A stretch of 26,844 nucleotides of DNA from a virus. The notes below the pieces were generated by a model that saw only the letters and a program-made list of their open reading frames with translations, searched no databases and was not told where the DNA came from. Positions within the stretch are counted from its first letter, which is position 1. Every line of letters begins with the position of its first letter. The stretch covers positions 1-26,844 of IMG/VR virus record IMGVR_UViG_3300048126_000291; one strand, given 5' to 3'. The translations under genes and the position numbers were made by a program. This document shows, one piece after another, positions 15,176 through 21,285 of the stretch.

Positions 15176-15561
15176 TGGAAGTAGATTATAAATTTAATGA
15201 GGGCAATCTAATTGCCCAATTAAAGAAGTATATTGATGGCACATATAACGGCCATTATTCTAAGAATAAGTTTCAGTCAACAGAATTTATTATTGACTGT
15301 GGTCATGGCATGGGTTTTGCTTTAGGTAATGTTCTAAAGTATGCCCAACGTTATGGCAAAAAAGATGGAGCAAATCGTAAAGACTTAATGAAGATTTTAC
15401 ACTATTCGCTTATTGCATTACATCAACATGATTTAGATGATGCAGAGCAGTGGCCAGAAGAAGGAAGAATAGAATGTGATTTTTCAAATAATTATGTTTA
15501 CAAAGGTCCAGAAATGTGTTATAATATATCTACAAATTATGAAAATAAGGAAACTAAATAA
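15175..15561 (+). CDS. DUF3310-like protein
   Basis: This 128-residue protein contains GMGFALGNVLKYAQRYGKKD followed by RKDLMKILHYSLIALHQH, the 'FxLGNxxKY..R.GKK...DL.K...Y' pattern of DUF3310 phage proteins, sometimes called SaV-like nucleotide kinases. The biochemical function is not firmly known; a nucleotide-metabolism role is the common suggestion. The start overlaps the MoxR stop and the stop overlaps the gp45 start. The last third (DFSNNYVYKGPEMCYNIST) is encoded by DNA that also contains the gp45 promoter, so that sequence serves two purposes. Confidence 0.7.
   Translation: MEVDYKFNEGNLIAQLKKYIDGTYNGHYSKNKFQSTEFIIDCGHGMGFALGNVLKYAQRYGKKDGANRKDLMKILHYSLIALHQHDLDDAEQWPEEGRIECDFSNNYVYKGPEMCYNISTNYENKETK
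15497..15525 (+). promoter_or_regulatory. Sigma70-like promoter for gp45
   Basis: TTTACA at 15497-15502, 17 bases, TATAAT at 15520-15525 with extended TG at 15517-15518. It lies inside the 3' end of the DUF3310-like gene and would start transcription about 30 bases before the clamp gene. Confidence 0.8.
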
Positions 15562-16244
15562 TGAAACTATCTAATGAAACACGTGATGTGCTAAAAAACT
15601 TTGCTGCCATCAATTCAAATATCGTATTCAACGGTGGAAACGAAATCAAAACTATGAGTGAGGCTAAGAATATCTTGGTATCAGCTACAGTTGATGAGAC
15701 TTTCCCCGATAATCAATTAGGTATATATGACCTAAACGAGTTCCTCGGAGTCCTAAGCATGTTTGATGACCCAGAGCTAGCTTTTTCACAAGACTTTAAT
15801 TCTGTCAAAATTGTACAGGATAATAGGTCAGTGAATTACTACTTTTCGGATCCTTCCATTTTAACAACTCCGTCCAAGGCTATCACTATGCCGGACCCCG
15901 AGGTTACAGTTACGCTAACAGTAGATGATATCGCTCAAATGCGAAAAGCTGCTTCAGCGTTAGGAGTTAGTGATGTAGTTATTACGGCTAATCCTGGTGA
16001 TCCCAAAATCACAGTCCGTGTAACCGACGTTGAAGATGCAACAGCTAATAATTTCGAATTATCTGTTGATGGCCCTGCAGCAACTGCACCATATAGATTT
16101 ATCTTTAACATCGCTAACTTCAAAATTATGCAGGGAGATTATAATGTTCAGATATCTTCTAAACTTATCTCTCAATGGACCCACTCTTCTAGTGAATTGA
16201 CTTATTTTATTGCACTAGAAAAATCATCTACTTACGGAGGCTAA
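15561..16244 (+). CDS. 45: Sliding clamp gp45
   Basis: At 227 residues it is nearly identical in length to T4 gp45 (228) and aligns end to end: MKLSNETRDVLKNFAAINSN against MKLSKDTTALLKNFATINSG, then LGIYDLNEFLGVLSMF and RFIFNIANFKIMQGDYNVQ. The trimeric clamp confers processivity on gp43 and is also the mobile activator of gp55-dependent late transcription. It has its own promoter. An AAGGAAACTAAATAATG context provides the ribosome site. Some stretches (15690-15910) use more C-ending codons than the surrounding genes. Confidence 0.95.
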   Translation: MKLSNETRDVLKNFAAINSNIVFNGGNEIKTMSEAKNILVSATVDETFPDNQLGIYDLNEFLGVLSMFDDPELAFSQDFNSVKIVQDNRSVNYYFSDPSILTTPSKAITMPDPEVTVTLTVDDIAQMRKAASALGVSDVVITANPGDPKITVRVTDVEDATANNFELSVDGPAATAPYRFIFNIANFKIMQGDYNVQISSKLISQWTHSSSELTYFIALEKSSTYGG

Positions 16245-16245
16245 T

Positions 16246-16416
16246 ATGTCTATTGTAAGTGAAACGGATAGGTTAATAGTTCTTATGGAAGAAATTGCAA
16301 TATTGCAAACTAGAATTCAACCACAAGATACTGGTCATATCCACACAACAATCAATACTCTAGAAAGTAGAGTAAAAGAAATTAAGGAGAAAATACATGG
16401 AAGCACCTCAGCTTAA
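16246..16416 (+). CDS. Small coiled-coil-like protein after gp45
   Basis: This 56-residue frame begins one base after the gp45 stop with an excellent ribosome site (GGAGG at 16236-16240, 5 bases before ATG). It reads MSIVSETDRLIVLMEEIAIL, then a central QPQDTGHIHTT, then a charged heptad-like helix (LESRVKEIKEKI). The hydrophobic spacing suggests a helical hairpin or coiled coil. It overlaps the next gene by 20 bases. I do not recognise a family. The strong ribosome site and tight spacing make it a credible gene that length filters would miss. Confidence 0.75.
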   Translation: MSIVSETDRLIVLMEEIAILQTRIQPQDTGHIHTTINTLESRVKEIKEKIHGSTSA

Positions 16417-16651
16417 TATTCAAGATCTCGAGGCAGTTGTAAAGATCATTGATGCTTGCTCAGAACGTGGAGCCTTTAAAGGAAACGAGATGGCTTCCGT
16501 TGGTGCAGTTCGTGAAAGAATAAACGAATTTGCTATAGCTAACAAACCAGAACCAGTGGCAGAGCCACAGGAGAATGATAATGAAAAAGATGATGGTATT
16601 GACTACGATGAGTCTAACCCTATTGTCATCGACAGTGATAGCAAAGACTAA
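16397..16651 (+). CDS. Hypothetical acidic protein
   Basis: This 84-residue protein has a structured N-terminal half (NIQDLEAVVKIIDACSERG, then VGAVRERINEFAI) predicted as two helices, and a disordered acidic tail (ENDNEKDDGIDYDESNP). AAGGAG lies 6 bases before the ATG. It overlaps the small gene upstream by 20 bases and contains the start of the next gene in another frame. Similar small proteins near gp45 occur in marine T4-like phages, to my recollection, but I cannot name a function. Confidence 0.75.
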   Translation: MEAPQLNIQDLEAVVKIIDACSERGAFKGNEMASVGAVRERINEFAIANKPEPVAEPQENDNEKDDGIDYDESNPIVIDSDSKD

Positions 16652-17111
16652 TTGCGATTACACTCATGTTGTAGGAGAAAACTTTACTCATAAAATAGAG
16701 TCAATGACTAATTATGAACGTAAAGTTTTTCCCTATATTGAAGACACAAGAGCATGTGTAGTATCTATGAATGTTAAAATTGATGGCATATCATATCATA
16801 CTAAAGGTAAATTTGTTTTTGGCCCAGACCAGACTGAAACTAAATCGTGTATGCAGGCTGAAGTAAGAGCTAAACAAAACATTATTAGACAAGTTTCTCC
16901 TGAGTTGTTATCCTCAAATACTACTATGGATTGCAAACCAGCTGAAAAGCTCAAAGTAGTAGAATACGTGCATCCTAATGATGCCGATATTACTACTCAT
17001 CCTGATTTTTTAAAAGGTTGGGCTAAGCCAATACCTCAAAGGTCGAATAGGCAATTGAACTTTGGTACTATGTTAAGTGGAGTCGGTTTGGCTCTACAAC
17101 TGTTGAATTAA
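16581..17111 (+). CDS. Exported protein with Sec signal peptide, unknown function
   Basis: The product starts MKKMMVLTTMSLTLLSSTVIA followed by KTNCDY, a textbook signal peptide with likely cleavage after VIA. The ATG at 16581 is chosen because AGGAG (16569-16573) is 7 bases upstream; an in-frame ATG at 16575 would be too close. The mature protein has several cysteines (NCDY, RACVVS, SCMQAE, MDCK), which fits disulfides in the periplasm, and ends with a glycine-rich hydrophobic segment (GTMLSGVGLALQLLN). It overlaps the previous gene by 71 bases. Two further exported proteins follow. No family is recognised. Confidence 0.8.
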   Translation: MKKMMVLTTMSLTLLSSTVIAKTNCDYTHVVGENFTHKIESMTNYERKVFPYIEDTRACVVSMNVKIDGISYHTKGKFVFGPDQTETKSCMQAEVRAKQNIIRQVSPELLSSNTTMDCKPAEKLKVVEYVHPNDADITTHPDFLKGWAKPIPQRSNRQLNFGTMLSGVGLALQLLN

Positions 17112-17125
17112 TTATGGAGATGAAT

Positions 17126-17776
17126 GTGAAACAGTATCTATTATTATCTGCCGCAGCTATAGCTTTAACTGCGTGTGGTTCTACTGATAAGCTAACTAAA
17201 GTTGCACTTATTGAAGAGCAACGAGAAATGGTAGAAGATCAAATTGACACTATGCCAAAATGGTTTACTAAAATTCCTGTAAAAAATGAAAGTATTTTTG
17301 CAGTAGGAACAGCCGTAACTCCTGACTTACAACTAAGTTATGATATTGCAGTTCTTAATGCTAAGACTACTTTGGCTGATAGGATTAATGGTAAAGTTCG
17401 ATCTCAAACTAAAAACTTTATGGCTAAGGTTGGCAATACTGACCTAGATGCCGCAGTTATGAATGAAGTTGAAAAGGTAACTAAGAATGTTATTGCTGAT
17501 GTAGATGTTGCAGGTTATGCAGTATCTGAAGCTGAAATCTTCCCTGATGGTACACAATATCGTGCATTTGTATTACTTGAGTATAACGATGTTGAAGCTG
17601 AAAAGATTATTGTAAATCGACTTCGTAAAGATCGTTTACTTTACTCAAAGCTTAGGGCCAATAAAGCCTTTAAAGAACTTGATGAGTCTGTAGATAAGAT
17701 TAAAGAAGAAGAGTCTAATCAATCAGAAATTAACCTTAAATTAGAGGAGCTTATTCCAAATGACAATATGGGCTAA
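17126..17776 (+). CDS. LPP20-like outer-envelope lipoprotein
   Basis: The N-terminus reads (V/M)KQYLLLSAAAIALTACGS: a positively charged n-region, a hydrophobic core and a lipobox LTAC for lipid attachment at the cysteine. A GTG start at 17126 is preferred, as GGAG (17116-17119) is 6 bases upstream; in-frame ATGs at 17114 and 17120 are also possible. The mature part (MPKWFTKIP, IFAVGTAVTPDLQLSYDIAV, LNAKTTLADRING) resembles LPP20-family lipoproteins, a group that includes Vibrio FlgP. The C-terminus is a charged helix. In phages, early lipoproteins can block receptors against superinfection (T5 Llp), but a role here is inferred only. Confidence 0.8.
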   Translation: MKQYLLLSAAAIALTACGSTDKLTKVALIEEQREMVEDQIDTMPKWFTKIPVKNESIFAVGTAVTPDLQLSYDIAVLNAKTTLADRINGKVRSQTKNFMAKVGNTDLDAAVMNEVEKVTKNVIADVDVAGYAVSEAEIFPDGTQYRAFVLLEYNDVEAEKIIVNRLRKDRLLYSKLRANKAFKELDESVDKIKEEESNQSEINLKLEELIPNDNMG

Positions 17777-18008
17777 AACTGCTGCTATATGTGGAATATT
17801 TCTCTTACCAACTTGTCATCCGGTAAACGCTCATGAGCCAATTGAAGGATGTGAACCATTTTACACCTATGACTATATGACTGATATGCCGGAGTATTGT
17901 AACCCACATCCTATTGAAAAGGATATGGGTGAGTGGATTCAAGTAGATGAAAAAATTACTATTATAATAAATGGAAAAGAGTTCACTTTTGGGTTTACAA
18001 AGCCATAA
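17760..18008 (+). CDS. Small exported protein
   Basis: This 82-residue protein begins MTIWAKTAAICGIFLLPTCH and continues PVNAHEP, a signal peptide with likely cleavage after VNA. The short mature part has two more cysteines (EGCEPF, EYCNPH), many acidic residues and a C-terminal beta-rich segment (ITIIINGKEFTFGF). GAGGAG lies about 9 bases upstream of the ATG, and the start overlaps the lipoprotein gene by 17 bases. Because LPTC is a weak lipobox-like match, an alternative is a lipoprotein. The family is not recognised; the neighbours suggest an envelope function. Confidence 0.7.
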   Translation: MTIWAKTAAICGIFLLPTCHPVNAHEPIEGCEPFYTYDYMTDMPEYCNPHPIEKDMGEWIQVDEKITIIINGKEFTFGFTKP

Positions 18009-18022
18009 TAATGTGATATAAT
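17994..18022 (+). promoter_or_regulatory. Sigma70-like promoter for gp44
   Basis: TTTACA at 17994-17999, 17 bases, TATAAT at 18017-18022 with extended TG at 18014-18015. It overlaps the stop of the exported-protein gene and precedes gp44 by about 30 bases. Confidence 0.88.
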
Positions 18023-18050
18023 ATACTTATATAATGATGAGGAATGTGAA

Positions 18051-18983
18051 ATGAGTAATGAATTTTTATGGGTCGAAAAGTATCGACCTAAAACTATATC
18101 TGAATGTATTCTTACTGATGAGATGAAGAATACTTTTGAAGCTATCCTAAAGACTGGTGAGCTTCCAAATATGATGTTTTCTGGATCAGCTGGTACTGGT
18201 AAAACTACTGTTGCAAAAGCATTATGTGATGAACTAAATCTTGATTGTATTGTAGTTAATGGGTCTGAAGAAGGCAATATTGATACACTACGTGGTAAGA
18301 TTAAACAGTTTGCATCTTCTGTTTCACTTCAAGGTGGGTACAAAGTAGTTATTCTTGATGAAGCAGATTATCTAAACCCACAATCAACTCAACCAGCACT
18401 ACGTGGCTTTATTGAAGAGTTTAGTAACAATTGTAGGTTTATCCTAACTTGTAATTTTAAAAATCGTATTATTGAGCCACTGCACTCTAGATGTTCTGTC
18501 TACGAGTTTGCAATACCTAAAGACCAAAAGGCAACGATCGCCCATAAGTTTTTCGTAAGACTTCAATCAATTCTTAAGGATGAGAACGTTGAAGCAGAAC
18601 AGGCGGTCGTTGCTGGTCTAATCAATAAGCACTTTCCAGACTTTCGTAGAGTTCTAGGCGAATGCCAAAGATATAGTGTATCAGGTAAAATAGATGCTGC
18701 ATCTGTCACTATTGTTCAAGATCAAAATGAGTTAACTAAGCATTTAAAGAATAAAGACTTTAAACAAATGCGTGCATGGGTTGCTAATAATATTGATGTT
18801 GAACCACAACAGATTTTTAGAATGATTTATGACAATATGGCAAGTATGGCTAAACCACAATCAATCCCACAACTAGTTCTTATTCTTGCTGACTATCAGT
18901 ATAAGAATGCATTTGTAGCTGACCATGAATTAAACATGGTTGCTTGCATGACGGAGCTTATGGCTAATGTCGAGTTTGCTTAA
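18051..18983 (+). CDS. 44: Clamp loader large subunit gp44
   Basis: This 310-residue AAA+ protein aligns with T4 gp44 (319): an N-terminal EKYRPKTISECIL, Walker A GSAGTGKTT at 45-53, Walker B VVILDEAD at 98-105 and the SRC arginine-finger motif at 146-148. A C-terminal ALPxx-free helical collar follows. Four gp44 subunits with one gp62 load the gp45 clamp at primer ends. A GAGGAATG purine run precedes ATG. Its promoter separates it from the exported-protein cassette. Confidence 0.96.
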   Translation: MSNEFLWVEKYRPKTISECILTDEMKNTFEAILKTGELPNMMFSGSAGTGKTTVAKALCDELNLDCIVVNGSEEGNIDTLRGKIKQFASSVSLQGGYKVVILDEADYLNPQSTQPALRGFIEEFSNNCRFILTCNFKNRIIEPLHSRCSVYEFAIPKDQKATIAHKFFVRLQSILKDENVEAEQAVVAGLINKHFPDFRRVLGECQRYSVSGKIDAASVTIVQDQNELTKHLKNKDFKQMRAWVANNIDVEPQQIFRMIYDNMASMAKPQSIPQLVLILADYQYKNAFVADHELNMVACMTELMANVEFA

Positions 18984-18987
18984 TACA

Positions 18988-19143
18988 ATGTGGAGAATAT
19001 GGGCTAAAACAATTGGCAGTAAAATTGGCGATACTAAAGAAAGCGATATTGCTGCTATTCTAAGAACAGTTTGGGTTATAACTCACCTTGTGGCATGTTT
19101 CTTTATTATTGCACACAATGGTATAAAATTAGGATGGTTTTAA
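18988..19143 (+). CDS. Small membrane protein between gp44 and gp62
   Basis: This 51-residue frame reads MWRIWAKTIGSKIGDTKESD, then a single transmembrane segment (TVWVITHLVACFFIIAH) and a short NGIKLGWF tail. It starts 4 bases after the gp44 stop and its TAA overlaps the next ATG (TAATG). Proteins beginning MWRIWAK with the same helix are, to my recollection, a recurrent small protein in marine T4-like phages near the clamp-loader genes. Function is unknown; a basic N-terminus with one helix suggests an inner-membrane peptide. Base composition fits its neighbours. Confidence 0.75.
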   Translation: MWRIWAKTIGSKIGDTKESDIAAILRTVWVITHLVACFFIIAHNGIKLGWF

Positions 19144-19373
19144 TGTGGAATAAATGTAGTGATAAAATGCCTGAAATTGGCCAACGACTTTGGTATTACT
19201 TTAAGCCTGTTGGTAGATGGCGTGGAACCTTTGAAGGATACTATGTATCTGAAAAAGGTGTAACTTATAATGGTATGCATATTTTTGTTAATGATGAGCA
19301 AACTGGGTTTTTAACTGGTGATGTTACTCACTGGCATAATGACCAAGAGGAGGTTCCAAATGAACCCGTTTGA
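19143..19373 (+). CDS. DUF551-like small protein
   Basis: This 76-residue protein starts MWNKCSDKMPEIGQRLWYYF and ends with a conserved-looking VTHWHND, matching the 'W...s.MPe.g..V......VTHWmp' pattern of DUF551 phage proteins. The ATG at 19143 overlaps the stop of the membrane-protein gene by one base, which fixes the start; an earlier in-frame TTG at 19071 would cross that gene without support. The 3' end overlaps gp62 by 14 bases. The biochemical role of the family is unknown. Confidence 0.7.
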   Translation: MWNKCSDKMPEIGQRLWYYFKPVGRWRGTFEGYYVSEKGVTYNGMHIFVNDEQTGFLTGDVTHWHNDQEEVPNEPV

Positions 19374-19740
19374 GTATCTAAATGCTATTAATAATACTAA
19401 GCAAGATCTTATGGTTGATGCTGAAGCTGAAAAGAAGTACAATGGGTTCATGGTAAATCGTGGCCTATCGTACTTTTATGACACAGCATTACTTGCTAAT
19501 GAGATGAATCGTAATCACCACTTGGATAATCGCCTCCAATTTGATTTTCTTATAAATACAATTAGGAAACAAAAGCGTTTTAGCAAGTGGTTGAAAGCTG
19601 ATAAGACCGAAGCATTAGAAGCGGTCAAAGAATATTATGGTTATAGCAATGAAAAAGCTCGCCAAGCTCTCACCTTACTAAACGATGAACAGACTAATGT
19701 ATTGAAACAAAAGGTGAATAAAGGTGGAAAATCAAGATAA
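19360..19740 (+). CDS. 62: Clamp loader small subunit gp62 (short form)
   Basis: At 126 residues it is shorter than T4 gp62 (187) but matches its middle and later parts: EYLNAINNTKQDLMVDAEAE, then YNGFMVNRGLSYFYDTALL, then FLINTIRKQKRFSKWLKAD, the equivalent of NYLMAAVPRGKRYGKWAK. gp62 is the fifth, non-ATPase subunit of the clamp loader. A strong AAGAGGAGG lies at 19345-19353, 6 bases before ATG, so the start is secure and the missing N-terminal region is real. It overlaps regA by 17 bases. Confidence 0.9.
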   Translation: MNPFEYLNAINNTKQDLMVDAEAEKKYNGFMVNRGLSYFYDTALLANEMNRNHHLDNRLQFDFLINTIRKQKRFSKWLKADKTEALEAVKEYYGYSNEKARQALTLLNDEQTNVLKQKVNKGGKSR

Positions 19741-20143
19741 CGAAGTACAGGAATGGACACCAGCTATGATGCTGGAAGTCATTCTTAACGAACCAGATGA
19801 CTTCCTTAAAGTACGTGAAACACTTACTCGTATCGGTGTAGCATCACGCAAAGACAACATGTTATATCAGTCTTGCCACATATTACATAAACAAGGTAGG
19901 TACTTTATCACGCATTTTAAAGAATTATTTTTATTAGACGGGAAGCCGTCCAACTTAATGGAAAATGATGTTGAACGTAGAAACACAGTTGCAACACTAT
20001 TATCGGACTGGGGTTTAATTACTATTGTCAATGGTGAACAAGCTAAAAACAAAGCGCCACTAAGACAAATCAAAATCATTTCTTACAAAGATAAGGACTC
20101 ATGGCAGTTATGTCCAAAGTATAATATTGGAACAAATAAGTAA
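19724..20143 (+). CDS. regA: Translational repressor RegA
   Basis: The protein matches T4 RegA (122 residues) closely: DDFLKVRETLTRIGVASRKD, LYQSCHILHKQGRYFI, THFKELF, LLSDWGLITIV and a C-terminal WQLCPKYNIG. RegA binds early mRNAs at their start codons and represses translation. A GTG at 19724 gives 139 residues with 15 extra at the N-terminus. An ATG at 19769 gives MLEVILNEPDDF, aligning exactly with the T4 start MIEITLKKPEDF, but it lacks a well-spaced ribosome site. Either is possible; the T4-like start may be the true one. In T4 regA also follows 62. Confidence 0.93.
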   Translation: MENQDNEVQEWTPAMMLEVILNEPDDFLKVRETLTRIGVASRKDNMLYQSCHILHKQGRYFITHFKELFLLDGKPSNLMENDVERRNTVATLLSDWGLITIVNGEQAKNKAPLRQIKIISYKDKDSWQLCPKYNIGTNK

Positions 20144-20236
20144 ATGCCATGGCCAAGAAAGAATCGTCCTCCGAAAGGAAGACGTAAAAAAGGTTCAAAT
20201 AAGCGTAAAAGCGCAAGAAAGAACCGTAAGAAGTAG
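20144..20236 (+). CDS. Tiny highly basic protein after regA
   Basis: A 30-residue frame begins directly after the regA stop and reads MPWPRKNRPPKGRRKKG, then SNKRKSARKNRKK. Sixteen of 30 residues are Arg or Lys. Such composition suggests nucleic-acid binding, and an ORF of this look after regA is familiar from marine T4-like phages, though I cannot verify it. There is no independent ribosome site beyond coupling to regA. The stop codon touches the late promoter box at 20237. Confidence 0.6.
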   Translation: MPWPRKNRPPKGRRKKGSNKRKSARKNRKK

Positions 20237-20244
20237 TATAAATA
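20237..20244 (+). promoter_or_regulatory. T4-type late promoter box for hsp20
   Basis: An exact TATAAATA abuts the stop codon of the basic mini-gene and lies 65 bases before hsp20. It gives a rather long leader that contains a hairpin. Confidence 0.8.
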
Positions 20245-20254
20245 ACTATGGATG

Positions 20255-20267
20255 CCGCATAATGCGG
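20255..20267 (+). promoter_or_regulatory. Leader hairpin upstream of hsp20
   Basis: CCGCA and TGCGG form a perfect 5-bp GC-rich stem around a TAA loop, at the expected 5' end of the late hsp20 transcript. No T-run follows. The rest of the leader runs ACCTTGCTAATAG then AGGAGGT (20297-20303), a near-ideal ribosome site. Confidence 0.5.
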
Positions 20268-20308
20268 GTCCGATATAACCTTGCTAATAGTCAAACAGGA
20301 GGTAACTT

Positions 20309-20788
20309 ATGACTGGTAATTTCGCATATCCCCGAAACGCATTTTTAGGTTTCGACCACATCTTCGATCAGCTGGAGTCAATCCACCAACATTCGAAGGA
20401 TACATATCCCCCACATAACGTAGTCAAACATGATAGTATGAACTATGAAATTGAGTTAGCCGTAGCCGGCTTTAATCAAGATCATATTGATATTGAAGTC
20501 AAAGATCACGTTCTTACGATTAAAGGAGACCGACCACAAAGGCGTAATCCTGATTCGTATGTCCATAAAGGGATTAGTGCTCGTAAATTTACAAAATCTT
20601 ATCGTTTATCCGAATACACTGAAGTCACTGGAGCGGACATGAAGGATGGAATTCTCACCGTCAAGTTAGAGGTGGTTCTACCTGAAGAAAAGCGTCCTCG
20701 CAAAATTAACATTAATAGTTCATTTAACGAGGAAAACAATGACAGCAATAGCACTACAAAGCCTGAATTTCTCAGGGAAACTACTTAG
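20309..20788 (+). CDS. hsp20: Small heat-shock protein Hsp20
   Basis: This 159-residue protein has an alpha-crystallin domain at about residues 40-135: YEIELAVAGFNQDHIDIEVK, LTIKGDRPQRR and the closing ADMKDGILTVKLEV (A-x-x-x-x-G-I-L motif), followed by a KRPRKININ extension. It would act as an ATP-independent holdase. Phage Hsp20 is a frequent gene of marine T4-like phages and is thought to assist capsid or host protein folding. The start has AGGAGGT 5 bases upstream. The late promoter suggests a role in virion assembly. Confidence 0.93.
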   Translation: MTGNFAYPRNAFLGFDHIFDQLESIHQHSKDTYPPHNVVKHDSMNYEIELAVAGFNQDHIDIEVKDHVLTIKGDRPQRRNPDSYVHKGISARKFTKSYRLSEYTEVTGADMKDGILTVKLEVVLPEEKRPRKININSSFNEENNDSNSTTKPEFLRETT

Positions 20789-20987
20789 TACTTTATGGAA
20801 AGGTACTAAGAAGACACTTCAAGGTATAATGATTGGTTGGATTATCGCAAGACAAACTCAAGCGAATCAGCATATCGCACGACAACTGGTAGACTCTGGT
20901 GAGTATCGTAGAGAAGAATATTGGAATTTATTACATCAATTAAATGCCAAATGCATCTCATCAATTCACAAAGAGTTTAAAGTATAA
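20739..20987 (+). CDS. Hypothetical protein after hsp20
   Basis: This 82-residue protein overlaps the hsp20 end by 50 bases and has GAGGAAA before its ATG. It reads MTAIALQSLNFSGKLLSTLW, then a hydrophobic stretch TLQGIMIGWIIARQTQANQ that could be a membrane-associated helix, then a polar helical C-terminus (EYRREEYWNLLHQLN). I recognise no family. The tight chain hsp20-this-20987-21136 suggests one late transcript ending at the terminator at 21191. Confidence 0.7.
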   Translation: MTAIALQSLNFSGKLLSTLWKGTKKTLQGIMIGWIIARQTQANQHIARQLVDSGEYRREEYWNLLHQLNAKCISSIHKEFKV

Positions 20988-21136
20988 TGAATATGGTACT
21001 AGAAATCAGTGGTCTTAAGAAGTGGTGGTCTAACTTATGGATGGATCCAACAACTAAATATCTTTCTCAGTCTGTAGATCATATGGACTTAGAGCAAAGG
21101 ATAAAAAGGTTACAACGCAAAGGGATCTGGCTATAA
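20987..21136 (+). CDS. Small DUF3563-like protein
   Basis: A 49-residue frame starts in the previous stop (TAATG). It reads MNMVLEISGLKKWWSNLW, then TKYLSQSVDHMDLEQRIKRL and QRKGIWL. The 'YLxQSxDxxDLExRxxxLxR' core is the pattern of DUF3563 small proteins, known from bacteria and phages and without assigned function. Its stop overlaps another ATG at 21136. The clear family-like core makes a coding role likely despite the size. Confidence 0.65.
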   Translation: MNMVLEISGLKKWWSNLWMDPTTKYLSQSVDHMDLEQRIKRLQRKGIWL

Positions 21137-21183
21137 TGTGGCCGTATACTGAAGATGAGGCTGACTTTTATAGAGTCAAATAA
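21136..21183 (+). CDS. Possible 15-residue peptide
   Basis: A 15-codon frame (MWPYTEDEADFYRVK) begins in the stop of the preceding gene (TAATG) and ends 8 bases before the terminator stem. Coupling and codon choice fit a gene, but the length is near the limit of what can be claimed. It may be a relic of a longer protein. Confidence 0.3.
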   Translation: MWPYTEDEADFYRVK

Positions 21184-21190
21184 ATACCTA

Positions 21191-21217
21191 AGAGAGCGGT
21201 GAAAGCCGCTCTTTTAT
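21191..21217 (+). terminator. Intrinsic terminator after the hsp20 cluster
   Basis: AGAGCGG (21193-21199) pairs with CCGCTCT (21206-21212) around a TGAAAG loop, followed by TTTAT. Flanking A/T bases extend the stem. It closes the hsp20 late unit just before the gp43 promoter. Confidence 0.85.
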
Positions 21218-21229
21218 CAAAAAAAGTCC

Positions 21230-21258
21230 TTTACAATTGGGCTAAGATGTGATATAAT
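21230..21258 (+). promoter_or_regulatory. Sigma70-like promoter for gp43
   Basis: TTTACA at 21230-21235, 17 bases, TATAAT at 21253-21258 with extended TG. The upstream CAAAAAAAGTCC follows the terminator T-run directly. The downstream ATACTTACATAATGGAGG block includes the gp43 ribosome site. Confidence 0.9.
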
Positions 21259-21285
21259 ATACTTACATAATGGAGGTAACACCTA

